Source of the DNA: Hoplostethus atlanticus
Lineage: Eukaryota > Chordata > Actinopteri > Trachichthyiformes > Trachichthyidae
DNA length: 64,000 nt
Direction of reading: 5' to 3'
Assembly: GCA_034670405.1 (NCBI GenBank)
Contig: JAXDDX010000043.1
Location: forward strand, 248,001 to 312,000
Shown here in pieces: positions 36,610 to 49,281 of this stretch. The position numbers and the translations under genes are program-made. Below the pieces are notes generated by a model. It saw only the letters and a program-made list of their open reading frames with translations, ran no database searches and was not told where the DNA came from. Every line of letters starts with the position of its first letter. Within the stretch, counting starts at the first letter, position 1.

Positions 36610-37149
36610 TAGTTAGAATGAAAAAAACATTGTATAATATAATCCTTGACATGAAAATTGCACTGTGCTACTTAACCGTTACTGACACACACCCTGTTGC
36701 ATCTCTCCCCCACTTTGGCGAGGTCAAGTTCACGGCGAGTCACCAAAAAACCAAATGGGCGCAGTCCCCACAAAAGTGCACCCGACAAAAACGCCACTTC
36801 ACCGGTGCAAAAATAGAGCCCATAGTCTAGAGTTAAAGTGGTCTTTTTAATGCCTAAGTATTGGAACAGAGAGCTAACAACACCAGCCAGTCTGTTCTTT
36901 TGATATTGATCGTTTGATGTGATCCATATTACATGGAGAAGACTCCTTAGCTCATACCTACATATAATTGATTGTATGTTGTTAGGTGGACATTATCCTT
37001 ACAGTGCCCAGACTGCACACATTTTTTGCTTGAGTGGCTCCAACCACTCCAAAGTTTGAGGAACTATCTACCTGTTCAATACGAATGGGTATGTTTCTTC
37101 GAATCCTTCATTACCCAAAATGTACATTGAAATCAAATTTGGACATCCA

Positions 37150-37455
37150 GATGTGGACATCCAGAAGTTCTACCTGAGGCATTGACATTTTGTCCTGTGG
37201 TAACTTTTTTACCTGCAGTGATGAAGTTTCTATTTGTGGTGAGGACGTAACTACCCTCGGTGATGATGTTTCTACCTGAGGTGGTGGCATTTCTTCCTGC
37301 ACCAATGACGTTCTACCCATGGAAATGACATAACTACCCTGGGTTTCTAACTGATGCGATGACGTTTCTACCGATGGTGATTATGTTTCTACCTGCAGTG
37401 ATGACGTTTCTATGTGCAGTGATGACGTTTCTATGTGCAGTGATGATGTTCTTAT
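37150..37455. repeat. Degenerate minisatellite, about 21-bp unit
   Basis: Repeats of the form GATGACGTTTCTACCTGCAGT, 12 or more, most regular at 37390-37450 (TTTCTATGTGCAGTGATGACG). It is in the intron between exons 2a and 2b, 170 bp beyond the exon 2a donor. Confidence 0.85.
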
Positions 37456-37603
37456 TGGTTGTGGTTTAAGAGCATATAACTTATTATGCTATGTTGCAAG
37501 ACACTGTTGTGACTATGAATAAAAAGCGTTCTTTTTGACTATTTGATTTTAACTTAAAATTCATGTCACTATTCGATTCATGCCCATCCCTACTATCCAC
37601 CTA

Positions 37604-37792
<189 letters not shown>

Positions 37793-37808
37793 CTACATGA
37801 CAGACAGT

Positions 37809-37881
<73 letters not shown>
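37809..37881. repeat. (GATA)n microsatellite near exon 2a acceptor
   Basis: About 18 uninterrupted GATA units. In nfic RNA it is (UAUC)n, ending 16 nt upstream of the exon 2a acceptor AG and occupying the normal branch-point zone. Confidence 0.97.
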
Positions 37882-37979
37882 TAATCAGCAATAACTAAAC
37901 CAATTTGTACCACAAGTCAACTGGTTCCTTACTATGATAGAATCTGATAAAACTTGACTGTATTTAACAAAGAATTTAG

Positions 37980-38035
37980 ATGAGATTAGATTCAACTTTA
38001 ATGGTCCCCGTGGGGAAGCAGCAAATACAGTACTT
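37980..38035 (-). repeat. LINE 3' tail fragment
   Basis: On the minus strand it reads CGGGGACCATTAAAGTTGAA then TCTAATCTC, like the LINE tail at 31715-31745. Confidence 0.55.
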
Positions 38036-39479
38036 ACAGTACGTCCATACATATGTAATGTATAGTAATCCATACTCTTCCCCATTCTTTGCACTCTTAC
38101 AGTCTACTTAACATGTGTTGGGATTGTCTATGCTTATATAACCTCACAAATGTTTGCAGGGCTGTACAGTGTGACTGTTTTGTTCACATTTGTGAGTAAA
38201 AGAAATGGGTGCGAATTTGTGTGTGCTCCTAAATTTTTGAGCTTGCTCGCACCTGTGCTACCATCCAAAAAAGTAAGCATACAGCCCTGGTTTGTATTCT
38301 ATTTTAATTGTTTTATTGTTTCCATCGCTGCTGTTAGTTTTATTTCATATTCTATCTTTGTGCTTACATTCTAATACAGCAAATGGAGGCATATAAACAC
38401 ACTGACAATTCCAACACTCAAATATATTAAATTGAAATGTAAAAATGAAAATGTGTAAAAAGTCACGATTCCCGCATTACAATTGCAGTACTGTAGCAGC
38501 AGAAAGACAATGAGAGACTTGTGCATTATTGTAGGACCTGACAGACTACATGCATTATTCATAAAATAAAACTAGTTCAAGTTCCTGGTACACAGAGTTA
38601 TGGGTACATTTCTGACACCAGATTGTGAAGGCTAGGCAGAGAGCTAGGTTAACCTAGCTGACAGATACAGTGACAATGTAACATTCAAAAGGAATTCAAC
38701 TTTAAATTAAATTTACAATCCAGTTGTGATTATTTCGCCTGAGACACACTCACACTACAATTATGAATAGTGATTTTGAGATAAGTGGGTTATTACAAGA
38801 TAAACAATATTAACACCATGATGACAGACCTAGGACGCTAAAGGCAACTTGTAAATAATCAAGTTTTTTCACCAGCATGTCAATTTTGGCACAACAATTG
38901 GGCAGTGAGCCAGTCATCTACCCCAGCCCCCCCCCCCCAACACAGACACACACAGACACACACTAGTGTGATATATGGGTCTGATATTGTCTTTTCACAT
39001 TAAAATAACAATAAATAAACAGGCTATATTCTACATTATCAGTCTGTGTAAATCCTGTTTGCCTGAAATCGGCATTTCAATTGCTATGGGCGTGTCATGT
39101 GGCAGGCCCCCCAGGTTCCGCAGAAAAATAGAAAAGCAGAATCAGACAATTACCTGCAATTGCGTGTCGCCTGCAACTTAAAAGGCCTAATACCTTATCC
39201 AAATGTAACCAAATGGGTAGCCCCAGTCTCTGCAATTTTCCTCCATCAATTCTCTCTAGCCTTGATAGCAGCAACTGTGTTACTTTTTGCAGTTATATTT
39301 TTTGTATTGCTCATATTTATTCATTATGATAATGCATTCTTGAGATAAAAAATAAATGTTAATAATCTATTTATTTCCCATACCTCCCACTTTTATAGCC
39401 TACTAATGTGTTGAAACTGCTGCCAGCATTATGTTTAAATAACCTGAGAATTGTTCATACTTTAGTTTATTGCGTTTAT

Positions 39480-39865
39480 TGTTTTATTATTTAATTTTTT
39501 TCTACTATTTTTATTGCCTATTTTTATATTGTAATTATGTGCTTATATTCTATTTCATTTTCCCTGCTGAATCGTATTACTTTTGCTGCTACAACAATCA
39601 AATTTTCCCACAGGGATCAATAGTTCAGTTTATATGTTAAATCTGCTGCTCGGGATCTGACCATGTTGCATGCGATTGGCTATTTCTTACAAACCCTGGC
39701 CCTTTTATGTGATAGCTGGATTGGAAAATCCTGGATTGACTGAGTGAGTTGATAACCAGCTTTGTGAGACCGTTTGGCCGGTATTGCCATTGTTTGGCTT
39801 TGTGAATCCAGCTTTTGCAAAGATATCCTTGAACTTGCTTTGTGAGACAGACCCCAGGTAGGTCA
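39480..39865 (+). mobile_element. Harbinger 3' part, second copy
   Basis: It parallels 19340-19725 in sequence and order: ATTCTATTTCATTTTCCCTG, CACAGGGATCAAT, then ...TGGAAAATCCTGGATTGAC... and GCTTTGTGAGACAGACCCCA at the right end. The transposase part is absent. Confidence 0.75.
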
Positions 39866-41209
39866 TGTAAACAACAACAATGGAGGAAAGCAGTCAGAAA
39901 AGAAAGAGCAGTGAAGCAGCTAGTATCAGGGTTCCTATACATTTTCCATGACTCTTCCAAGACTATTCCATGACATGAAGCACAATTTCCATGGCCATTC
40001 CATGGCCAATTTCCATTTTAACGTTATATAGCTGATCTGAATGTACCAGGTCTTATTTCTGCTACACACTAGACAAATTTGAAAGTCCTAACCAGTCAAC
40101 AACATTCCTTTACAGATTCTTGACGCATCAGGACCTCTAGTCTTGCAGGAACTTGCGCGTGAATTTATGTCGCGTTCACGCGATGTCCGTTATTCCCACC
40201 TTCCCACTGGGAAAAACCCCCATCTATCCAATTTGACCTTCCGAATTGCGGAAGTAACAACAAATTGTCAACAAACTTGGAGGAAACAAGACATTTTTAA
40301 AGGATGAAATTAATTACCAGAGAAATTGACAAAAGTATGCGTGGGTTCACGTTCGTGACCCCAGTTGGCCACTTGAGGGTTGTTATCACTACAGTCCAGT
40401 CACTATAGAAGCCTGACATACGTTTTTTTTCTATAGTTTAGCTTACCGTCTTTGTTTCCTTTGCGCTTCGAGGTCTTTAAGGTTTAGAAAACAATGCTGG
40501 TTGATAGTAATGTATCTTGAAAAACGACGAATTACAAAAAGCAACATCACAACGATTTCAACCAGAAAACGCATTAACGCTTCCAAGTTGTAGAAACAAG
40601 ATGAGGTTTAGTTTTTCCTCTTTTTCCCACATCGCATGAACATGGCATAAGTGACAACAGCAGTGGAGGCGGACAGGACAGTGTCCAAGTGAATCTTAAA
40701 TACCCACACACTACAGGTGTCCGCGCTGATTTCCAATCAGAAATATCAAACATGTTTAGCTATGATTGCCATTTTCACTGTGTAAAACTATATTTTTACA
40801 CAACTGTAGAGGAAGTTGATAACACTACTGTACTTTTGGACAAATTGTTTTTACTAATCAGAATTTTAATAGTTATCTCAACAGATATCACCATCTCAAA
40901 GAGCTAGGCACTGCCTCAGAACACAAGATGCTCAAATCTGATGACAAGCTTCACTGAACAGGTAAAACACAAGCAATCTTTAATCAGTAGCAGTTTACAT
41001 TTTGGGAGTGATTTTCCCAATCCCAGTGTTCAGGTGTAATTAAAGGTCACAGCCAACAGTGCTGCTGTCTAGTCCACAGTAACACACATACACACACACA
41101 CACACACACAAATACACTCCCATTTATGCACATCCACATCCACATCCACATGCACATACAAACACTCCCACACACTTTCCCAGACCCACACGCTTGTTTA
41201 TTTTAATTC

Positions 41210-42420
41210 CATCTTTTCTAGTAGCCAAATTTGTCACAATGTATCTGGGTTCATTTTTTTCCTATAATACATTTTCTCCAGAGGGGCATAACTGGACATC
41301 ACTCCTATCCACTGCAATATTGTTGGGGGGCTAGAGCTCTTCCAATTGATGATAATGCATTTTAGCAGCAATTAGGGTTAAGGGTTACTGAATTTCTTCT
41401 GGTTATTATTATCAATACTTGTATTGCTGAATATACATACATGAGGGCTGAGAGGAAAAGAGGCAGCAATAGAGGAGGAGACTATGGTGGCAATTGATGT
41501 CCAGAAGGATGACAGTTCAGGGCAAGCCCAAAGCTTGTGGAGCAGATTGCAGCAAAGCAACTCTAGCATAGAAAGGACAGCTCCGAGTGCATATTATGTA
41601 ACTTTGTTGGGGTATAATATGTCCTATTTATAATTTTAATTGGCAGAGTTTATGCTTCATATTGGGTGAATTATGGTGAGCAGTTCTACAGATAACCGAC
41701 CATTGCTCGTCACTTGTTCTAATCCCCAGGTCATGCTCCCATTTGGATCGAGGCTTGCATGTGTCTTGCTGGGAAGACAATGACACAGTTTTGATCGAAT
41801 TTTTGTTCTTGAATTTCACAATGGACTTTCAATTCTTGAAGTGTTTGGTTCTTCAAATTATTATTTTTGCCCTGAATTAAATTTCTGATTTGGAGGAATT
41901 TATAGAAATGAGATGAGGGCACTCCAAATTGTTCTTGAATTTGGGAAAAGGACAGAGTCCTTAAACTCTTTGATACCCATCATAAACCATGGTTTGATAG
42001 TGCTGTCATTAAAGCAGTTCGGGAGAGAAGGGTTTCCCCAAATAGGATAGAATGGAGACAATAAATGGTCAAATTATAAATAAATATGCACTTTCCCTCA
42101 AATTGCAAACAAGTGTAAAATAACTGGTTATTTGACATGCTTTAAACCAAAGTGCAGTTAATTACTTCCACATAAAAGAGGAAAAGAGACTTTGGGAATG
42201 GGGATAGGGAGAGCTTGAATGTAAGGAGGTCCAACGAAGGAGGTCGTTCTCCATTTTTTGGAAGATAATTCAGGTTGTAAGCTTCTTCAAATTTAAAATG
42301 TATGTAGATATGAGAGAAAAAGTAATATGTCATCTGCATATAATATATCTGTGATTCCAAGAACAAAAAGTATGACGAAGGTTGAACTTAAACATTTAAA
42401 GATCAAGTGCAACAATTTAA
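41210..42420 (-). mobile_element. L1-type LINE, 3' part of ORF2
   Basis: The minus strand contains ILYADDILLFLS (RT catalytic YADD, about 42340), then VPSSHFYKFLQIRNLIQGK, WEHDLGIRTSDEQWSVIC and LWACPELSSFWTSI. These follow the order of a fish L1 ORF2 C-terminal half. Stops and frameshifts break the frame. It is a different L1 subtype from the one at 16000-18605. Confidence 0.82.
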
Positions 42421-44027
42421 TTCAGTCTGGAAAAGCTTTCTGTGGATTTCTAACATGAGGAAACAATTTTTCAGTTCTAAATGGTTCATCTAATTGCTGC
42501 TTTAGTGCCCTTTGCATTATGCTCAGCCAGTTCTCACAAGGTTGAGGCAGCAGCTCCTTCCATATGATTAGCAACACCCACTTTGTGTTGGCCACCATGT
42601 CTGAAGAGGAAGTATCTACAGAAGAGGTTCCCAAACCTTTTCATGTCACGGATCCCTACATAGACCCAAATTCCACATATTCGATCAGATTTAGTCCCAG
42701 GGACCCATGGGAAGATTTTAGTTGTTTATGTAGTAGGTGGGGAGATTATAGTGGTGAGAGTGAAACATTACAGTTGTCACTCACTCAACATTCTCTAATT
42801 GGGATAATTTCTAGTGAATTTAATTATAGTGAAATTAAATGTCTAGGGATTACCAGATCCCACTTGGAGAACCAGTGATTTGCAACTTTGATTAACAGAA
42901 GTAAAAAACTGCAAATAACAGCATTATTGCCATTTCACACCAGCTTAAATTGCTCTCGCTAGCCACCAAGGAAAATTGTCAGTTGTCTTTCTCCTTTCTC
43001 TCTTTCTGTACCTGGCTGGCCCTCATAAAAAAAACATACTGTTGATCAATCAGAGCATTTATTAAAATCATTTACACCAGGAAGTAGACTGAATTTCTAA
43101 AATAGTTTTGCTTGTGAGTCAAGTTTCCACAACACTGTGAGTTCTAATGTTTTGGGTAACTTAACAGTGACAGGTCCTTTGGTAAACAATACCATGAGAT
43201 TGGGAAATGGGATGTTCATTGCATTAGACCTTTAAATGAAAGCAAATTAAACAAGTAAGTCTGTGTGATTAATTGTGCGGCAAACCTCAAAGAGCTATAG
43301 CTGCTACTGGGATCACTGACATGTTATTCATTATAACTGACTCACACTACTGACACATTATTCATCATTAGAGGTTCAGGCCTGTAGGGCTGAAAGCCTT
43401 CTGTTTTTTTTATTGATCTGTTATTATTATTATTATATATATACTGTATATGTGTGAGATAGTACATGATAGACAGGCCATTTGGAAAATTGATATATTT
43501 GTGGTGGCTTGTTACTCAAGAAACATGACCCTGATAGGTCAGATGGTGGCGCTGTAATCAAATAAATACACTCATTACACATAGGAGGCCATAAATCCCA
43601 CACCATAATTCTGATTGACAACAAACTCTAAACTCTAACTCATTGGGGCCACGCCATGTCTGCCATGCCCTGTCTGATTTTCTGCAATTTTGACTTTTTG
43701 GGAAACACATCTATGACATCCCCTCTTTTCGCTGGTCCAATCACCACAAAGCGTTGCAGAAACCATATATGAATTTGATATATAAAATTTGATGTTTTGA
43801 TATCTTAAATGGTTTGGCTGATATTCGCCAATGATTTTTTAGAAGGCATAACCTATCACAAAATTGGCAGTAACTCATCCTTGTGTCCAATCAGGTAGGT
43901 AGGTATTTCCCTGCCAAAACTATTTTCAGAAGTTTAACTCATGATTTGCAAGAGCGAAAAACAATTTGAGCAAGAAAATCTGATTTGTATTCACAAAACT
44001 CTCTTTTCAGTTACGCTTTTACACTTG

Positions 44028-45397
44028 CAAACGTCAATTTTACGCGCACCTACTTTTGTCACTGATTCAGCACTCAAAACCTGCCAAAACGATTTGCAAG
44101 CATGTAGACCAGGATTTGCAAGCAAGATCCAAGATTTGCAAGCAAAGGGAAGGCGGGGGCTAGAACAGAGAGCTACCTGATTGGTGCACAGAGATTGATC
44201 ACTATGCTCTGCACTGATTGGATACAGAATGTGCCACTCTAACTGGCACCGTAACACACGCCCAGCATGGTATATATGCTCCGTTGTTATTGTCAATTTA
44301 GCTATAGTAGATTTTTTTACTAAATGTAAATAGCCTTGAGTAGAACTAGAACTAGCTAGTTTCCTAGTTACAAGAAACTATACCCGATTGGTAGGTTTGT
44401 ATTACTCAGACTATGAACATTAACGGAACTTCCTGTAAGTTGCGAGGTGGGGCCTCCATGGATCGGACTTGTTTTTCCAGCACATCCCACAGATGCTCGA
44501 TCAGATTTAGATCTGGGGAATTTTGAGGCCAATTCAACACCTTGAGCTCTTTGTCATGTTCCTCAAACCATTTCTGAACAATTTTTGCAGTGTGGCAGGG
44601 CGTATTATCCTGCTTAAAGAGGCCACTACCATCAGGGAATACCGTTGCCATGAAGGGGTGTACTTGGTCTGCAACAATGTTTAGGTAGGTGGTATGTGTC
44701 AAAGTAACATCCACATGAATGCCAGGACCCAAGGTTTCCTAGCAGAACATTGCACAAAGCATCATACTGCCTCCACCGGCTTGCCTTCTTCCCATAGTGC
44801 ATCCTGTTGCCATCTCTTCCCCAGGTAAATGACGCAGACGCACCCGGCCGTCCACATGATGTAAAAGAAAACGTGATTCATCAGACCAGGCCACCTTCTT
44901 CCATTGCTCCATGGTCCAGTTCTGACACTCACGTGCCCATTGTAGGCGCTTTCGGCGGTGTACAGGGGTCAGCATGGGCACTCTGACCAGTCTGCGGCTA
45001 CGCAGCCCCATATGCAGCAAGCTTCGATGCACTGTGCGTTCTGACACTTTTCTATCGTAGCCAGCATTAACTTTTTCAGCAATTTGTGCTACAGTAGCTC
45101 TTCTGTGGGATTGGACCTGATGGGCTAGCCTTCACTCCCCACGTGCATCAATGAGCCTTAGGCGCCCGGTTCACCTGTTGTCCTTCCTTGGAGCTGTTAC
45201 GGTGCCAGTCAGAGTGACACGTTCTGTATCTAATCAGTGCAGAGCATAGTGATCAATCTCCGTGCACCAATCAGATAGCTCTCTGTTCTAACCCCCGCCT
45301 CCCATTTGCTTGCAAATCTTGGATCTCGCTTGCAAATCCTGGCCTACACGCTTGCAAATCATTTTGGCAGGCTTTGAGGCTCTGAAATTGACGTTTG
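44028..45397 (-). mobile_element. Tc1/mariner transposon (DD36E type) with ~200-bp inverted ends
   Basis: Long inverted repeats run from about 44028 to 44258 and from about 45188 to 45397. They share CCTGCCAAAACGATTTGCAA, GATCCAAGATTTGCAAGCAA and GATCACTATGCTCTGCACTG. The transposase lies between them on the minus strand. The outermost bases are uncertain. The second Asp and the Glu of the transposase are 36 residues apart, the spacing described for the Incomer (DD36E) family. Confidence 0.85.
44406..45047 (-). pseudogene. DD36E Tc1/mariner transposase, one stop, C-terminus deleted
   Basis: From MSERTVHRSLLHMGLRSRRL the frame includes WSDESRFLLH (first Asp), LFKQDNTPCHTAKIVQKWF (second Asp) and NSPDLNLIEHLWDVLE (Glu). 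A TAG at 44739-44741 interrupts it in an otherwise continuous frame; the family has Trp there, so one base change explains it. The end is wrong after EAPPRNLQ: about 40 C-terminal residues are missing, joined directly to other sequence. The N-terminal helix-turn-helix is only partly readable upstream. Inactive. Confidence 0.87.
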
Positions 45398-45974
45398 TAT
45401 TTATTTTGTATTTTTGGCTAATATTATTCCTTGTGTCTCCACCTCACAGTCCTTAATATGCATTTGAACCCTTTAATTATATTTAATTATATTTAAATAT
45501 TTTGGACCACCATTGTCCACGTGATAGATTTTCTGCAATTCTGAATTTATTGAAAAACTCACTTTTTTTAAAGTTATTAGATGGCAAGTAGAGGCAAATT
45601 TTTAATTAAGACATTGAATTTAAAAAGCTACCCGTATGATCAGTAGGCTATTGTGAGGTGTGTGTGTTAATGGAAGTCAAGGGTTCCGGCTATAGGAATC
45701 CCCGATGACGTGCAGGGAACCCACAGCCAGGCGGACCCACAGATCTAACTCTATCGGCTGACCTCTTCAATACGACGCAGGTGAAGGATAGGGGCAACTT
45801 AATGCATCTGAAAGAGACGCTGAGAATGGTTTGAAAAAGAAATGAGGAAAAGAGAACTGAAATGAAAAAAATAGATAGTGCGTGAATTTTCCCGCATTGC
45901 TGAAAAGACCAATGCCAGCCCCCGCGCCCCCAACGGCAGCATATGCTTGAGGGGCGCACGAGTGAATGACAAAA

Positions 45975-47620
45975 TTAGTAGGGCTGGGGCGACTCATTGA
46001 CGTAATCGACGTCATTGATTACGGAAATATGTTGATTTGCATAACGTGCGTCAGCACGTCGCAATGACTTAAAATGGCTGCACCCGGACAAAGCCTGGAT
46101 TCCCCCGGAGAACAAGCTGCAGCTAAAAAACCTCGCCCATGATCATCTAAAGTATGGGAGTATTTTAGACAGAGACCCAACAATGTGGTGCTCTGTATAC
46201 TCCAGTGTTTCCCATTAATTACCTAGACTGTGGCAGCCCGCCATAGTCTAATTTGCCCCGCCACAGTTTCATAATGAACCGAAAATATTTTTACACTTCT
46301 CATAATAACATAAAAGATTTATAACGTTGTGTTTTGCGCCGTTGTTTCAGCAAAGCATCTCTCACTCCCAGTCAGTCAGCCCCTCCCTCCCCTGCTGTAC
46401 GCGCGCACGCTCACACATACACATACGCACTGGAACATTCCTGGCTGCATCCGAGACACCAAGGCATTTTGAGGACACAACATCGTTTGAGGTAAGTAAC
46501 ATTAAGTAACGTTACAGTATCGACTGCAGTTATCCACTAGTCCAAACACAATTTTATCATTATCAATGTACAACAGCAAACGGATAACGTTACTGTAGAA
46601 GTTATCATTGATAATTAACGTTAGTCTAACGTTAGCTAAGTTATGTAACGTTAACGTTAGCGTGCGTGGAGATGTCGATAAACTTGCGGCCACGGTATCT
46701 ATCTCTCTCACAAACACATTGACAATGGACCCGTCTGCGAATAGCCCCTCCTCTCCGAGGCTACATCCACACTAATACGTTTTCATTTTAAAACTGAGTT
46801 TTTAAACTAAAACGATCTCAGTCCACACAAGCGTTATAGCACCGTTTCAGAAATTATCTCTGTCCATACAAACGCATATCACGTTTACATTCACCTACAC
46901 TGGGCATGCGTGTGCCGGTGTAAACAGGAAGCAGGTTCTCTGCTCTGCTTAGTTGCAGAAAATACCATTATGAAGAACAGCAATGGCGAAAAGTAAGAGC
47001 AGAGATGTCTTTGTTTGGACGGACGACAAGGTGGAGCTGTTACTGAAAGTAACAAACGACTGACTGATAAGACCCAATCAGGAAGCTAACGTGGCTCTCC
47101 CACAGCAGCCAGCTAGGGCAGAAGCAACAGGTGAGATTGACAGCAAACAGAGAGCTATGTAGAAGAAAAGCCTCATTTCTATTCTTATGTGCCTGTATAT
47201 ATTTTGTTATGTGTTTGACACAACGTGCAGCAATGGAGCTGTATATATTGTTATTTGTCACAAAGTATTTTTAAAATATTTACAGTGGAGCACCTTATAT
47301 ACAGTATTACACAGTTGTAACGTTACTGTAACGTAACAAAATTGTTTACAAGAGCACAAAATTGTTTTGCTCTCAAAGTGCACCAGATTGATGCATTTAA
47401 CTTTACAATGTACAAAACTTTCTTCCGGGGGACCATGCCCCCGGACCCGCCTAGAGGGTCCGAGGTCCACCCACCACAGTCTCACAAAATCCTGTGGGAA
47501 ACACTGTACTCTGCAAACTAGAAATGGCTTATCGCAGCAGTACAACTGCTATGCACGACTGAAATAAAACACTTGAAGCGAAAGCATCCCGGAGCGCTTT
47601 GTCAAGATGGCAGCAAGACA
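45975..47620 (+). mobile_element. hAT element (ZBED1-like) split by a second element
   Basis: The left end TAGGGCTGGGGCGACTCATT resembles fish hAT termini. An ORF starts at 46074 (MAAPGQSLDSPGEQAAAKKP) and continues, after a TGA, with SSKVWEYFRQRPNNVVLCIL. It resumes at 47514 with CKLEMAYRSSTTAMHD and, after a frameshift, HLKRKHPGA. Together these make a BED finger (C-x2-C, H-x4-H). The other element sits between the two cysteines. The rest of the transposase is missing. Confidence 0.78.
46208..47507. mobile_element. hAT-like element inserted in a BED finger, 5-bp target repeat
   Basis: The ends are CAGTGTTTCCCA and its reverse complement. TACTC flanks both sides (46203-46207 and 47508-47512) and occurs once in the reconstructed codon context (Ile-Leu-Cys). 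Internal sequence includes CTACATCCACACTAATACG and a TAACGTTA-rich stretch at 46600-46660; no transposase was seen. A 5-bp target is short for classical hAT. Confidence 0.7.
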
Positions 47621-48149
47621 GCACCGTAAATCCTGTTTACTTTTTGTCCCCACCCAAGCATGATATATTAGGATTATCAACACGCGGATCGTGTTTCTGT
47701 TAGTAGTAGTCACTTAAAATTGATTTTCTAAATGTTTCTATATCGCCTCCATGTTAAAATGTATTTCTGCACCGCCGCTAACGTAACGTTACACCATGCG
47801 TCATCTAACATTGTTATTCGGCCGTTTTATATTTTCTGTTTACTTTAACGCCCATGTATGAGTGAGAAAATGGCTAACGTTACAAACTGTGTTGTTACAG
47901 TCTGTGACTGTTGTTACAGTCTGTAAATCGTTTCAATTATTTTCCTTGCCCCACACTGATGCAAAAATATATTTGCCAGTGATTATCTTAACTGCATATT
48001 ACTCCAGTGATGAAATAAATCCATGTCATAACCATTTTAGGTTCAAGTACTTTAGTAAAAATACTGATTCTACCGTTCAGGGAAAGGGTTGACATACAGT
48101 GATTAAATTTTACTGTAAGATGATTTGATAAGATGATGCCTGCTACTAA

Positions 48150-49281
48150 GTGAAAATGGCGCTGTCCAAGGGTCTGAAGAGAAAGGTAGTTCATGAAAAC
48201 AGGGCATTAAATGACAAAAGAACACAGAAATATGCTTTCTTATTACCCGGTTTCTCCAATGCCAAGCCTGTGTGTCTAATTTGTAACAAAGCTGTCGCTG
48301 TGTGCAAAGAATACAATATTAGACGACATTATGAGTCAAAACATGGGACTTTCAAGGTAGCCTTTCCGCTTCAGACAGAGGCCTCGACGCCACAAAATTG
48401 ATGTATTGACAACTAGCTATTCACACAGTAGCAAAGTCCTTGTGCAAGGTTTGACGCAGAAACAGTGCGTCCCTAAAAGATTCCTGGGTGTTCACAAGAC
48501 ACAACAGGCCATTCACAGACGCAGAAATATTCAAGGAGGTCATGGTGACAGTTTTGAGGGAGTTGGCTACCGACAGGTCTATGGATGCATCCGCTATTTC
48601 GATGGGAAGGGATTTGCTGTCACTTATTCCACTGGAAGAGCACACTACCGGAGACATAATTTTCACCAAGATGGAAGAACTGTTACTTGAAAAGGTGAAC
48701 TTTATAGTCACAGACGGGGCACCTGCTATGGTGGGAAGACACAGGGGTCTGGTCAGCAGGCTGAAGGAACTCGCCCCTGAAATGAACAGATTACACTGCC
48801 TCATTCACCGGGCCAAGGCAGAGCTGTGACAGAGCTGATGGAGGATTTCATCAAGCAGCTGAGGCACAACTTCTCCAGTAGATTTGAAGACTACACAATT
48901 CCAAAGGAAAACATCACATTTGTGCGTGATCCCTTTAAAGTCCGCCCAGGTGGAGACTTCTCCTTCCTGGTGAAGAAAATAATACCCCCACTGGATGAGG
49001 CTGCAATCGAAATGGAACTAATAGATTTCCAGACATCAAGCCAAATCAGCATCGCACTCACAAGTGCCGAGTCTGTGACTGCGTTTTGGCTAGGCCTATC
49101 CGAGGAGTATGTGATGATTAAAAGGCTCACCTTTTATCTGCTAATGATGTGTCCATCCACCTACACAAGCGAATCTGCATTCTCCTCCATGAATGCAATC
49201 AAGATGCAAGAGAGAAACAGGTTGACAAAAAAAAAACCTGGAGAACTGCCTGCGAATAAAATTAACATCCATCTCAGCTGA
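48150..49281 (+). pseudogene. hAT transposase pseudogene (ZBED5/FAM200/GTF2IRD2-like)
   Basis: Three pieces in order. 48156-48398: KRKVVHENRALNDKRTQKYA with CLICNKAVAV and NIRRHYESKH, a BED-type finger. 48488-48826: MFTRHNRPFTDAEIFKEVM, NFIVTDGAPAMVGRHRGLVS and LHCLIHRAKAEL, the catalytic-core region with TDGAPAM. 48826-49281: TELMEDFIKQLRHNFSSRFE to STYTSESAFSSMNAIKMQER, the C-terminal hAT dimerisation region. The pieces are in different frames, a large part between RAKAEL and TELMED is deleted, and an A-run shifts the frame after RLTKK. A right end CAGAGGTCGGCAATGGGTGG (reversed) lies near 49730; no left end was found. Confidence 0.88.

Larger units (their letters stand above)
35228..36821 (+). 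mobile_element. Harbinger-like element carrying a Tc1 insertion
   Basis: The ends read GGGTTCTATTTT and, reversed, GGGCTCTATTTTTGCACC. ATA occurs at both flanks (35225-35227, 36822-36824). The left part encodes MEENSVERLHHKSLSQEETD and VLLQQV, a decayed Myb-like ORF. The copy at 14705 has the same order without the Tc1. Confidence 0.7.

Noticed and set aside
42422-42878. Opposed frames of 70 and 104 codons
   Set aside because: No recognised domains. They abut the L1 fragment and an hAT-like terminus, so they are probably repeat DNA.
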